Shown piece after piece: positions 43,259-52,800 of a stretch of DNA of 64,000 nt (position 1 is its first letter; every line of letters begins with the position of its first letter). Position numbers and translations under genes: made by a program. Origin of the DNA: Bog-257 sp963805985 (GTDB lineage: Bacteria > Acidobacteriota > Terriglobia > Terriglobales > Acidobacteriaceae); the NCBI GenBank assembly GCA_963805985.1, contig CAWDWG010000012.1, positions 1-64,000 on the forward strand, given 5' to 3'. The notes under the pieces were generated by a model. That model was not told the origin of the DNA. It ran no database searches and saw only the letters and a program-made list of their open reading frames with translations.

Positions 43259-45135
43259 TTATCGCAACAATACTCGTGGGTCGGGATCGGCGGCTGAATT
43301 TGGCAGGGTGGTCTCCGATTCCTCGACGGTGTCGCCTTCGCCGGGCGCGAGAAAGAGATTCTGCTCGATGCCGTGCTGCTTGGTATAGAGCTCGAAGTAG
43401 CGGCCGCCGAGATCGAAGAGCGACTGATGCGTGCCGCGCTCGACGATGCGCCCGGCTTCGACGACGAGGATCTGATCGGCGCGGCGAATGGTCGAGAGGC
43501 GGTGGGCGATCACGAAGGTCGTGCGGCCCTGCATCAGGTACGAGAGGCCCTGCTGGATCAGCGATTCCGATTCCGAGTCGAGGCTGGAAGTGGCTTCGTC
43601 GAGGATCAGAATGCGCGGGTTGGCGAGGATGGCGCGGGCGATGGAGACGCGCTGGCGTTGGCCGCCGGAGAGCTTGACTCCGCGCTCGCCGATGATGGTG
43701 TCGTACTTCTGCTCGTACTTTTCCGCGAACTCGTCCACACGCGCGATGGCGCAGGCGCTGAGAATCTCGGCTTCGGTGGCGTCGGGTTTGGAGAAGGCGA
43801 CGTTCTCGCGAATCGAGCCGTCGAAGAGAAACGAATCCTGCAGCACCATCCCTAACTGCGTTCGATACGACTCGAGCCGGACCTTCGCGAGATCGACGCC
43901 GTCGACCAGAATCTCGCCGTCATTCGGTTTGTGAAAGGCGGCGATCAAGCCGATGATGGTCGACTTGCCGGAGCCCGACGATCCCACCAGCGCCGTGACC
44001 GTTCCCGGCGAGGCGTGAAACGAGATGTCGTGCAGTACGGTCTTTTCCTGCTCATAAGCGAAGGTGACGTCCTGGAAGGCGAGGTCACCACGAATCTCGC
44101 CGAGCGCGACGGTGCGGCCGGGGTCTTCGTACTCCTGCGTTTCGTCGAGGACTTCGCGGGTGCGCTCCAGTCCAGCGATGGCTTCGGTGATCTGCGTGCC
44201 GATGCCGACGACCTGGAAGAGCGGTGCGGCCAGGTAGCCGAGGAACATCGTGTAGGTGAAGAATCCGCCGAGCGTGAGCTTGCCGGCGAGAATCTGGCGC
44301 GTCCCCATGAACATCACGATGGCGCCGATGATGCCCATCAGCGTCGAAGACGACAGGCTCATCACTGAGGTCGCGGTGAGCGTCTTGAAGACGTTTTGCA
44401 GCAGGCGCTCGACGCCGGAGCTAAAGACGTCGTGCTCGCGCGCTTCGGCGTGATAGCCCTTCACGACGCGCACGCCGCCGAGCGATTCGGTGAGGCGGCC
44501 AGTGACTTCGGCGTTGATCTTGGCGCGCTCGCGGAAAATGGGGCGAATGACGCGGAAGGCTTTGCGCAGGCCGATGCCGAACACCAGCAAGAAAGCCGAA
44601 GGCAATGGCGGTCATCACCGGGCTGATGTGCATGAGGACGGCGAAGGCGATGACCGCGGTCAGCAGGCCGCCGACGAAATCGACCAGGCCGGTGCCGATG
44701 AGGTTGCGCACGCCTTCAACGTCGGACATGATGCGCGAGACCAGCATGCCGGTCTTGTTGGAGTCGTAATACGAGACCGAGAGCCGGCCGATGTGCTCCT
44801 GGACGCGGCGGCGCAGTTCGGCGATGAGTTTCTGCGCGGCCTTCGAAAGCGTTTGCGTGAGGGCGAACGAGGTCAGGCCCTGGATGATGCGTTGCCGCAA
44901 GTACGACGCCGACCAGCGGGTAGAGCAGTTTGAAATGGCGCTTGCCGATGACGTCGTCGACCAGATATTTGGTGGAGGCGGGCAGCACCAGGCCGGAGAC
45001 GCGATTGATCACCATTAGGCCCATGCCCAGGGTGAGCAGAGCACGCCGTGGGCGTATGAGCTGCAGGATCTCCGGCAACGCCTTGAAGAGTTCGGTTTTC
45101 TTTTGACCCGCACGCGGCGCGGGACCGGCCATCAT
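43259..45135 (-). pseudogene. ABC exporter (fused membrane and ATPase domains) with two frameshifts
   Basis: The three overlapping frames (start about 45135 to 44905; then to about 44600; then to 43259) join into one MsbA-type half transporter of roughly 620 residues. The membrane domain has RRALLTLGMGLMVINRVSGL, SKAAQKLIAELRRRVQEHIGRLSVSYYDSN and a central LTLGGFFTYTMFLGYLAAPLF; the ATPase domain has Walker A GSSGSGKST, a Q-loop DSFLFDGSIRENVAF, the signature LSGGQRQRVSIARA and Walker B ILILDEATSSLD. Frame changes lie near 44905 and near 44595. Nothing else in it is degenerate, so sequencing error is likely. Substrate unknown (lipid or drug exporter). Confidence 0.85.
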
Positions 45136-45604
45136 GTAGTGCAAGTTACTTGGATTCTATAGAAGGGTGATTGGGTTCGGAATGGAGATGGGGTGCCGGT
45201 GATTGGGTTCGTCCGACGTCGATACTGCCCAAACTAGAAGGTTGTCATCACGAGCGCAGCGAGGGATCTGCTGTTTGCTTCTAGTGCCGAAAATCAGATT
45301 CCTCGCGCCAAATGCGGCGCTCGCGATAACAATCCGCAGTTCCCAGGGAATTTGCTCACTAGAGTGGCTTGTGCGCCTTGAGCACAGGGTCTAATTTCGA
45401 CGATCAGCGGACGCCCGTACATAGACATGGCAATTCGTCCCAGCGGCCTCCTGAGGCCCGATCCGGCGGTATTTTCTTCCGAGAGGAAATTGCCGATCTG
45501 GGAGGGGGCGGGGACGAGTCAGAGGAGCATGTTGTTCGCACAGCGGTGACGCGATAGACTTCCGCAGTCTCTGACAGGGCCATTCGCAGAGCTCCAGGCA
45601 GCCG
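45136..45604. repeat. Gap of about 470 bases with R2 and nested hairpins
   Basis: R2 at 45243-45275 (GTCATCACGAGCG, CAGC, GAGGGATCTGC). The following 70 bases contain a second, degenerate part (GATTCCTCGCGCC... GGCGCTCGCGATAAC). The last 120 bases are the leader of the amidohydrolase gene. No other gene recognised. Confidence 0.7.
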
Positions 45605-46948
45605 ATGAAAACTCTTCTGCTTAGTTTCGCACTCGCACTGACGTCCACCTTGTTCGCTCAGACCAACCAGCAGCTCCAACCCGATCCCGGTTTGCTGGAC
45701 GAGATCAACCACATCAAGGCGATCGACAATCATTCGCACCCTCCGGCGCTGAACGGACCGCACGGCGAGAAGGACGACGACTTCGATGCGCTGCCCTGCG
45801 ATCCGCTGGAGCCGACCGACGCGGGCTGGTTCTTTCGCGAGGACAATCCGGTTTACATCCAGGCGTGGCAGAAGATGTTCGGCTACAAGTACGACGACTT
45901 CAAGCCGGAGCACGTGAAGGAGCTGATCGCCGCCAAGGAGGCGGTCAAGCAGCGCGAGGGCGACAACTATCCCAACTGGGTGCTCGACCAGTTGGGCATC
46001 GAGACGGAGCTGGCGAATCGCGTCGCGCTCGGTCCCGGATTGCAGCCGCCGCGCTTCCGCTGGGTGCCGTTCGACGACATCCTGCTGTTTCCGCTGAACA
46101 ACGCGTCGCTGAAGGCGCAGTCGCCCGACCGCAAAATTTTCTTCGGCAGGGAAGAGCTGCTGCTCAAGCGGTACCTGAAGCAACTGAATCTATCGACGCT
46201 GCCGGCATCGCTCGTGGAATATGAGAAGACGGTGATCACGCCGCTGCTGGAATCGCAGCGCAAGAACGGCGCAGTGGCAATCAAGTTCGAGGCGGCGTAC
46301 TTGCGGTCGCTGGACTTCGAGCCGGCCAGCGCGGTGGAAGCTGCCGGTATCTACGCGCAATACATTAAGGGCGGCAAAGCGCCCAACGATGCCGAGTACA
46401 AGACGCTGCAGGATTACCTGTTCCGCTACGTCGCGCGCGAGGCTGGCCGGCTGGGCATGGCCGTGCACTTCCACACCGGCGGCGGATGCGGCGGCTACTT
46501 CCGCATGGAGGGCGCCAATCCGCTGCTGCTCGACTCGATCTTCAACGATCCTACGCTGCGCAAGACGAACTTCGTGATGCTGCACGGCGGCGCCGGCGGC
46601 TTCGAGCAATTTGTGCCGTACCTGCTGATGAAGCCCAACGTCTACGCCGACTTCTCCGAGCAAACCTGGATGACCTCGCCGCGCCACATGGCCGCCAGCA
46701 TTCGCTTCATGCTGGAGTTCTATCCCGACAAGGTGCTGTTCGGCACCGACCTCTATCCCTTCGAGCCGCAGGTGAATTGGGAGGAGACGGGATACGAGAC
46801 GGCAACCGCGGGACGAACGGCGCTCGCCATCGCGCTCACCGGAATGATGGAAGACGGGGAGATCACGCGCGCGCAGGCCAGCGAGATCGCGCGCAAGGTG
46901 ATGCGGGATAACGCGATCAAACTTTACGGGCTGAGCGCCAAGCCGTAG
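45605..46948 (+). CDS. Secreted amidohydrolase-family protein
   Basis: 447 residues with a signal peptide (MKTLLLSFALALTSTLFAQ). Amidohydrolase 2-type barrel: KAIDNHSHPPAL (metal-binding H-x-H), then AVHFHTGGGCGGYF, NFVMLHGGAGGFEQFV and FGTDLYPFEP (Asp ligand). The region 60-210 is less conserved. Such proteins hydrolyse ring or amide bonds or decarboxylate; the substrate is unknown. Export and length make a periplasmic role likely. The ATG has only a weak ribosome binding site. Confidence 0.85.
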   Translation: MKTLLLSFALALTSTLFAQTNQQLQPDPGLLDEINHIKAIDNHSHPPALNGPHGEKDDDFDALPCDPLEPTDAGWFFREDNPVYIQAWQKMFGYKYDDFKPEHVKELIAAKEAVKQREGDNYPNWVLDQLGIETELANRVALGPGLQPPRFRWVPFDDILLFPLNNASLKAQSPDRKIFFGREELLLKRYLKQLNLSTLPASLVEYEKTVITPLLESQRKNGAVAIKFEAAYLRSLDFEPASAVEAAGIYAQYIKGGKAPNDAEYKTLQDYLFRYVAREAGRLGMAVHFHTGGGCGGYFRMEGANPLLLDSIFNDPTLRKTNFVMLHGGAGGFEQFVPYLLMKPNVYADFSEQTWMTSPRHMAASIRFMLEFYPDKVLFGTDLYPFEPQVNWEETGYETATAGRTALAIALTGMMEDGEITRAQASEIARKVMRDNAIKLYGLSAKP

Positions 46949-47059
46949 TAATTCGTGACGGTGGGTTCACCACAGAGGGCACTGAGAGCACTGAGGCTGA
47001 CCCTTAGAAAGACAATCAGGAATGTTACGTTTTCGACGGTCGAGCAGCGCTTTGGCGAG

Positions 47060-47380
47060 TTAGCGGAACTCTGGCCGGGCCGGATGGTCGACTATGATGA
47101 CGCGGCCGTCGGTGAGAGCTTTCACCGAATGGGGAACTCCGGACGGCACAACCGCTGCCAATCCTGGACGTGCGACCTGGGTCATGCCGCCGATGGTCAC
47201 CTCGAGTTCGCCCTCAATCACTTCGTAGACCTCCTCCTCAGGATGGAAGTGCTCGTGAATCGTCGCACCGCGCACGAAGTCGTAATGCGCGAAGGTCATG
47301 TTGGGCGAGTGGAAGTAGCGACCGTGCCAACCGGGCAGCCGCTCGGTCACGCGCAGTGAAGTGACATCCACAAACGGCAT
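47060..47380 (-). CDS. Cupin-domain protein
   Basis: 106 residues. AGGAG precedes the ATG at 47380. It is a single-domain cupin: HEHFHPEEEVYEVIEGELEV (motif 1, with G...H.H...E) and GLAAVVPSGVPHSV (motif 2, PxGxxH). These place the metal ligands His, His, Glu and His. Function unknown; such small cupins often bind sugars or act as isomerases or dioxygenases. It lies 99 bases downstream of the tatC stop; a transcript from tat could include it. Confidence 0.88.
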   Translation of the reverse strand: MPFVDVTSLRVTERLPGWHGRYFHSPNMTFAHYDFVRGATIHEHFHPEEEVYEVIEGELEVTIGGMTQVARPGLAAVVPSGVPHSVKALTDGRVIIVDHPARPEFR

Positions 47381-47479
47381 GGGAACGCTCCTGCGCGGAT
47401 GGTAGCATTCGCGCAAGATAGCGTCCAAGAGAAGGCTCAGGGCTTTCCGCTCAGAGCTCACGGCTTATAACGCTCGCAG

Positions 47480-48283
47480 CTAGTTCCCCGCGGATTTCGC
47501 GGCGCGCTTCTTGCGCTGGGTGGGATGGACGAACCATGCAATGCCGATGCTCAGGATGTAGAGCACGATCATGGGCGCGGCAAAGATGCACATGTTCATG
47601 ATGTCGGTGGTGGGCGTGATGATAGCGGCGATGATGAAGATCACCAGGATGGCGTAACGGAAGTTGCGCCACATCCAGCCGGCGCTGAGAATGCCCATCA
47701 GGGCAAGGAAGAAGACGAGGATCGGCATCTCAAAGACGATGCCCAGGCCGGCGATGATGGTCAGGAAGAGATTGGTGTACTCCTGCACCGTGATCATCGG
47801 CGTGAACTGGCCGCTGAAGCCGATGAGGAAGTCCAGCGCCGCGGGGTAGACCATCCTGTAGCCGAACCAGCCGCCGGCGAGAAACAGCCCAACCGTCGAG
47901 AACATGAAGGGCAGAACGTAACGGCGCTCGTTGCGGTAAAGTCCCGGCGCGATGAAGGCCCACACCTGATAGAGAATGAACGGCGAGGCCAAGAAGATCC
48001 CAGCCAGAAACGAGATCTTCAGGTACATGTTGAAGGGATCGGTGGGGTTGAGGTAGACCAGCTTCTGGTCGAGATGGTGATTGGCCAGCGCCGTGGTGAT
48101 GGGCTTCTGCATGAAGCTGAAAATCTTCTCGTGAAACCCCCAGCAGAGCCCGAAGCCGCCGACCATGTAGAGCGCACTGTAGACGATGCGGCGGCGCAGT
48201 TCCTCGAGATGCTCGAGGAAGCTCATGCCGGTCATCTGTTCCGAGGCGCGTTGCTGGGCGGTTTCGAGGACGGGGCTGGGCAT
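47480..48283 (-). CDS. tatC: Sec-independent protein translocase TatC
   Basis: 267 residues. Motifs: MSFLEHLEELRRRI near the N-terminus (the cytoplasmic patch that binds the twin-arginine signal), FLASPFILYQVWAFIAPGLYRNERR, FGYRMVYPAALDFLIGF and VFEMPILVFFLAL. Six membrane helices. The C-terminus is basic. With TatB upstream it forms the receptor for folded Tat substrates; the asparaginase-like enzyme at 22944 is a candidate substrate. Start at 48283 is one base after the tatB stop. Confidence 0.95.
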   Translation of the reverse strand: MPSPVLETAQQRASEQMTGMSFLEHLEELRRRIVYSALYMVGGFGLCWGFHEKIFSFMQKPITTALANHHLDQKLVYLNPTDPFNMYLKISFLAGIFLASPFILYQVWAFIAPGLYRNERRYVLPFMFSTVGLFLAGGWFGYRMVYPAALDFLIGFSGQFTPMITVQEYTNLFLTIIAGLGIVFEMPILVFFLALMGILSAGWMWRNFRYAILVIFIIAAIITPTTDIMNMCIFAAPMIVLYILSIGIAWFVHPTQRKKRAAKSAGN

Positions 48284-48284
48284 G

Positions 48285-48659
48285 TTAGCTGTGATCGGCT
48301 CGGTTAGCAGATGCGGGAGGCTGCTCCGCGGGTGCATGCGGCGGTTCCGGATTGAAGGTCGCGACTGAGACCAGTTCCTGCGGAGTGCGACTGACGGTGT
48401 CGGCGAGCGGGCGCATCTGGCGCTCCCATGGCTCTTCCGGCGGCAGGACTTTCGGTTCTTCCGCTGCTTTCTTGGCGCGCTCCTGCAGTTCGATGTTAAG
48501 CATCTCGGCTTCGATCTGGTGCTTGAATTCGTTGCTGGTGCGCTTGAACTCGGCGAGGAATTTGCCCAGCTGCCGGGCGACTTCGGGCAGCTTCTTCGGG
48601 CCCACGATGACGAGGGCCAGAAGCAAGATGAAGATCATCTCCGGCAAGCCGAGATTCAT
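48285..48659 (-). CDS. tatB: Tat translocase TatB/TatA-like protein
   Basis: 124 residues: one N-terminal membrane helix (GLPEMIFILLLALVIVGPKKLP) with the FILLLALVIVGPKKLPE hinge of TatA/B, then an amphipathic helix (GKFLAEFKRTSNEFKHQIE), then a long proline-rich tail. The length and long tail favour TatB; a dual TatA/B role is possible because no separate tatA is in the window. TATCAT lies six bases before the ATG, suggesting a leaderless transcript for the tat operon. Confidence 0.88.
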   Translation of the reverse strand: MNLGLPEMIFILLLALVIVGPKKLPEVARQLGKFLAEFKRTSNEFKHQIEAEMLNIELQERAKKAAEEPKVLPPEEPWERQMRPLADTVSRTPQELVSVATFNPEPPHAPAEQPPASANRADHS

Positions 48660-48665
48660 AGGATC

Positions 48666-48671
48666 ATGATA
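48666..48671 (-). promoter_or_regulatory. Candidate -10 element of the leaderless tat operon (TATCAT)
   Basis: On the minus strand TATCAT-GATCCT-ATG, with exactly six bases between. No Shine-Dalgarno sequence is present. A -35 box at the usual spacing is not seen. Confidence 0.4.
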
Positions 48672-48750
48672 AAGCAGAAAGCAGTAATTAGCTGTTAGCG
48701 ATCAGGTCAAGGTTTTGTCTCGGTGATGTGACCAATGCTAACGGCTAAAT

Positions 48751-48773
48751 GCCAATTGCCAATTGCCAATTGC
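48751..48773 (+). repeat. Heptanucleotide tandem repeat (GCCAATT)3
   Basis: Three exact units plus GC, in the intergenic region between the divergent tat and DUF1175 genes. Close to a GCTAAC/GCTAAA pair at about 48728-48746, which resembles the GCTAATN array at 3580. Confidence 0.8.
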
Positions 48774-48785
48774 TGCTCTTATAAT
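48756..48785 (+). promoter_or_regulatory. Candidate sigma-70 promoter of the DUF1175 gene
   Basis: TTGCCA (48756-48761) and TATAAT (48780-48785) separated by 18 bases, followed by the ribosome binding site AAGGAGAG and GTG 48818. The -35 box is supplied by the heptamer repeat, so array length would change promoter spacing. Confidence 0.5.
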
Positions 48786-48817
48786 CCGCGCGTCCCGTCA
48801 AGTAAGGAGAGAGCGGA

Positions 48818-49867
48818 GTGCGCGGCGTGCCTCGCTGGTTCGCAGTGGTGGCTGTGCTGGCAGTTGTCGCCGTCGTGTGCGCCTTTACGGTACATCGCGC
48901 GCTGGCTCCTGCCGCTCTTGTCGCGCAGCTGTCAGAGACCACGATTCCAGCCGACGGCTTCTCCTCCGCCGAGCTGACGATTCATTCCTCCAGCAGCCGC
49001 GACTTGCGCGGCTTGCAGGTCGAGGTTGAAACGCCGCACGAAGTTGTCGTCGAGTTGCTGAGCATAGTTGGCGATTCGGCAACCGCGTCGTTGCGATCGG
49101 GCGTGAATCCCGGCGATGCGAAGTTGCGAATCGTAGCTCCAGGATTTGCGACGCAGGAGATAGCACTGCGCACAACGCCCGACGACGCTGATATTGTCGG
49201 CGATGGAACGCCCGATTTTTTCCGCCTGCACGATCCTGCCGATCGGCTCGCCTTTCGTCGCTGGTTCACGCTGCTGGCCGAGTCGCAATACTACCGCGGC
49301 AAGCCGCTGCCGGAGATCGATGACTGCGCGGCGTTGCTGCGCTTTGCCTATCGCGAGGCTCTGCGCGAGCACGACGCGACATGGTCACGCGCGATGGCCT
49401 TGCCCGCTCCCGCCGCGTCGGGCGATGTGCAGCAGTATCAATATCCGTTCACGCCCCTGGGAGCAGATCTGTTCCGTGTACACGACGGGCGATTTGCAGA
49501 AGCCGACCTTCGCGACGGCGCGTTCGCGCAGTTCGCCGATGCCGAGACGTTGTGGCGGCACAACACGTTCGCGGTTGGACGCAATGTCGCTCGCGCTCGT
49601 CCCGGCGATCTGATCTTCTTTCGTCAGGATCGCGCGGAGCGAATGCCTTTTCACGCGATGATCTATCTCGGCCGCAGCCAGGTTGAGCCGGGCAGCGAAC
49701 AGTATGTCGTGTACCACACAGGGCCGGATGGCAACTCCCCCGGCCAGATCAAGCGGCTGTCGATGGCGGAGCTTCTGGATTATCCCGACCCGCGCTGGCG
49801 GCCGGTCGCGTCGAATCCCGCGTTCCTCGGCGTTTATCGCTGGAACATCCTGCGAGGCGCGGAATGA
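48818..49867 (+). CDS. DUF1175 (YfaT-like) protein with Ig-like domain
   Basis: 349 residues from GTG 48818. A signal anchor (VVAVLAVVAVVCAFTVHRAL) is followed by an Ig-like beta domain (residues about 33-118) and then the DUF1175 domain. That domain has the NlpC/P60-like features E167-I-D-D-C170 as candidate nucleophile and P277-F-H279-A as candidate histidine, with GDLIFFRQ between. In E. coli the homologue yfaT lies next to the alpha-2-macroglobulin gene yfaS; the same pairing is conserved here, where the macroglobulin gene begins at the stop. Activity unproven; a peptidoglycan or peptide amidase is inferred. Confidence 0.82.
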   Translation: MRGVPRWFAVVAVLAVVAVVCAFTVHRALAPAALVAQLSETTIPADGFSSAELTIHSSSSRDLRGLQVEVETPHEVVVELLSIVGDSATASLRSGVNPGDAKLRIVAPGFATQEIALRTTPDDADIVGDGTPDFFRLHDPADRLAFRRWFTLLAESQYYRGKPLPEIDDCAALLRFAYREALREHDATWSRAMALPAPAASGDVQQYQYPFTPLGADLFRVHDGRFAEADLRDGAFAQFADAETLWRHNTFAVGRNVARARPGDLIFFRQDRAERMPFHAMIYLGRSQVEPGSEQYVVYHTGPDGNSPGQIKRLSMAELLDYPDPRWRPVASNPAFLGVYRWNILRGAE

Positions 49868-52800
49868 TGGCCCGTAGCAGCGCGAAGCAGATCCGTCGAC
49901 GACTAAAGTCGTCTCGCGATGACAATTCCGCCAAATCGGCGCATTGTTCCAAGTTATCCAGACATCGTGCGAATTTCCGAAATTGTCATCACGAGCGGAC
50001 GCTAGTCCGCGAGGGATCTGTTGTCTTCCGCGCCGCCATCATCTTGTTTGTTCTGCTGATAGCCGTCGCACCGTTATGCGCCCAGGACACCGACACCGAA
50101 TCCTGGTTCTCGCTCTCCAGCCAGAAGACCTTCCTACCCGGCGAGAAGCCCGAGATCGCCGTCAATGCCCACAGCGTGAAGGAACTCGAGTTCCGCGTCT
50201 ATCGCGTGAATAATCCGGTGAAGTTCTTCAGCCAGATGCAGGAGCTGCACAACTTCGGCGGACAAGGTCCGAAGATGCCCAAGCAGGCGCACACCTGGCT
50301 GGAGAGGTTCCACGCGTGGAAGCATCGCATCTGGGCGTGGATTCGCGACTTCATCCGCGCGCAATTCTCCGAAGACTCGCGCCACGAGATTCGCCTCTGG
50401 CAAATGGGCGAAAGTGAGCAGCCCAAGGGACCGAAGGTCGAAGGCTTCGCGCAAATCCCGGTGTTGAATCAGCAGCAGGTCGTCTCGGTGTGGAAGTGGA
50501 CCGTCCCCGCGCATGAGCAATGGGAAAGCGTCACGACGACCGTCCCCGTCAGCGACAAGGGCGTCTACCTGGTGGAAGCGACCGACGGCAAGCTGCGCGC
50601 CTACACCATCGTCATCGTCACCGACATCGCAGTCATCACCAAGGCTGGAACCGGCCGGCTAATGAGCTTCGTCGTCGATCGCCGCAGCGGCGATCCCATC
50701 GTCGGCATTCCGGTGAAGGTCTGGGTCGATCAGAAGGAAGTCGCGTCGAAGCCGACGGACCAGCAAGGCCTGGTCGACACGCCCATCACGTCGGCCAAGC
50801 CGGAGAACGTTGCGGTGCTGGCGGTCAACGCCGAGCAGTTCGCCATCAATACGCCCGGCGCGTGGAACCTCGGTAACGATCCCAATCGCACGATGAAGGG
50901 CTACACATATACGGATCGTCCGGTATATCGCCCCGGCGACACGGTGCACTTCAAGACCATCGTGCGCGCGCAGACCGCCGGCGGCTACAACATCCCGCAG
51001 GGTCAGGAGCTGAGCCTGCAGATGCGCGATCCGCAGACCTACGAGACCATCTGGACGCAGACCATCAAGCTCTCCGACATGGGCACTGCGTACTGGAATT
51101 ACGCGATTCCCGCCGATGCCAAGCTCGGGTCCTATTACCTCAATATGCAACTGGGCGACAGCTACGTCGACGGCACGAATTTCTCCGTCGAGGATTACAA
51201 GAAGCCGGAGTACTCGGTGAAGGTCACAGCGCAGACGCCGCGAGTGCTCCAAGGCCAGCCGATCAAGGCGACCATCGACGCGCGCTATTACTTCGGTGAG
51301 CCGGTTGCGAGTGCGAAGGTGAAGTGGGTTGTGCACACGTCGCCGTATTGGGCGCTGGGGCGTAGCGAGGACGAAGATCAGGCGCAAGACAGCGGAGGCG
51401 AGGGCGAAGGCGGCGACGAAAACGCCGATAGCGATGACAACGACTCCGGCGGTGATCAGGAACAGGAAACGAGCGGCACGCTCGACGCTGACGGCAAACT
51501 CCAGATCACGATTCCCACGCGCGTCGACGGTAAACATCAGGACCTGGTCTATCGCATCGAAGCGCGAGTCACTGACGCCGGCAATCGCGAAATTTCCGGA
51601 CACGGCTACGCGCTGGCAACCTACGGCAGCTTCTATCTGACGGCGGATCCGACCTCGTATGTCTTCAGCAAGGGCGACACCGCGACCATTGCTGTTACCG
51701 CGCAGGACTACGACAAGAAGCCGGTGCAAACTTCGTTCCGCGTAGAGATGAACAGCTGGAACTGGCGCAAGGGCGCGGGCCCGGTCATCACGACCACGCA
51801 AGGCCATACCGACGCCAGCGGCAAAGCGCAGATCAAGCTGACCATTCCTGATTCCGGCGAGTTCCGTGTCCTCATCACTGCGACTACGCCGGAGAAGCGC
51901 GACGTTCAGGCCGACGCTTATCTCTGGGCGCCGGGCGGCGGTTCCTGGTTGAGCGGCGCCGAGCAGGAGCGGATACAAATCGTCGCCGACAAGAAGAGCT
52001 ATCAGCCCGGTGACACCGCGCATGTACTCATCGTCACCGGCAAAGAGCCGGCGTCGGTGCTGGTGACCGCCGAAGGTAATGGGCTCTATAGCGGACAAGT
52101 CATCAAGAGCAACGGCGGCAGCGTCGCAGTCGATATTCCGATTCGGCCGGAGTACGCGCCGAACTTCTTTGTCGGCGCGGTCTTCATTCGCGGCAACAAG
52201 TTTTACGAAGGATCGAAGAGCCTTAGCGTGCCGCCCACACAACATCACCTCAACGTGCAGCTGGTGCCGTCGAAGCCGCAATATCAGCCGGGCGAAAGCG
52301 CGAGCTACACCATCAAGGCGAGCGACTCCAGTGGGAAGCCGGTGGTCGCTGAGTTCAGCCTCGGCGTGGTCGATGAAGCCATCTACGCGATCAAGCCTGA
52401 GACGGTCGGCACCATCCTGAACGCGTTCTACGGCAAGGTCTATTCGCAGGTCTCGACCGAAAGCTCGCTCAGCTACTACTTCAGCGGTCAGGCCGGTCAT
52501 CGCAAGATGCAGCTGGCCGCGGTGCGATCGTCGAAGTCGCTGGCACAGCTGAAGCCCGGGCGACTCGTCCAACCGAAGATTCGCAAGGCCTTCCCCGATA
52601 CTGCGTTCTGGGTCGCCGACGTTCGCACTGCGGGCAACGGCCAGGCGACGGTGGAGTTCGATTATCCCGACGCGATCACCTCGTGGCGCGCCACCACGCG
52701 CGGCGTCACCCAGGCCACCAAGGTCGGCAGCGCGGTCGAAAACACCATCGTGCGCAAGAACATCATGGTGCGGCTGGTGGTGCCGCGCTTCTTCCGCCGC

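Noticed and set aside
50659..52572. Long minus-strand ORF (637 codons) opposite the alpha-2-macroglobulin gene
   Set aside because: Composition is that of an antisense shadow of a GC-rich gene (Arg/Leu/Asp/Val-rich, no domain) and the plus-strand protein is clearly conserved.
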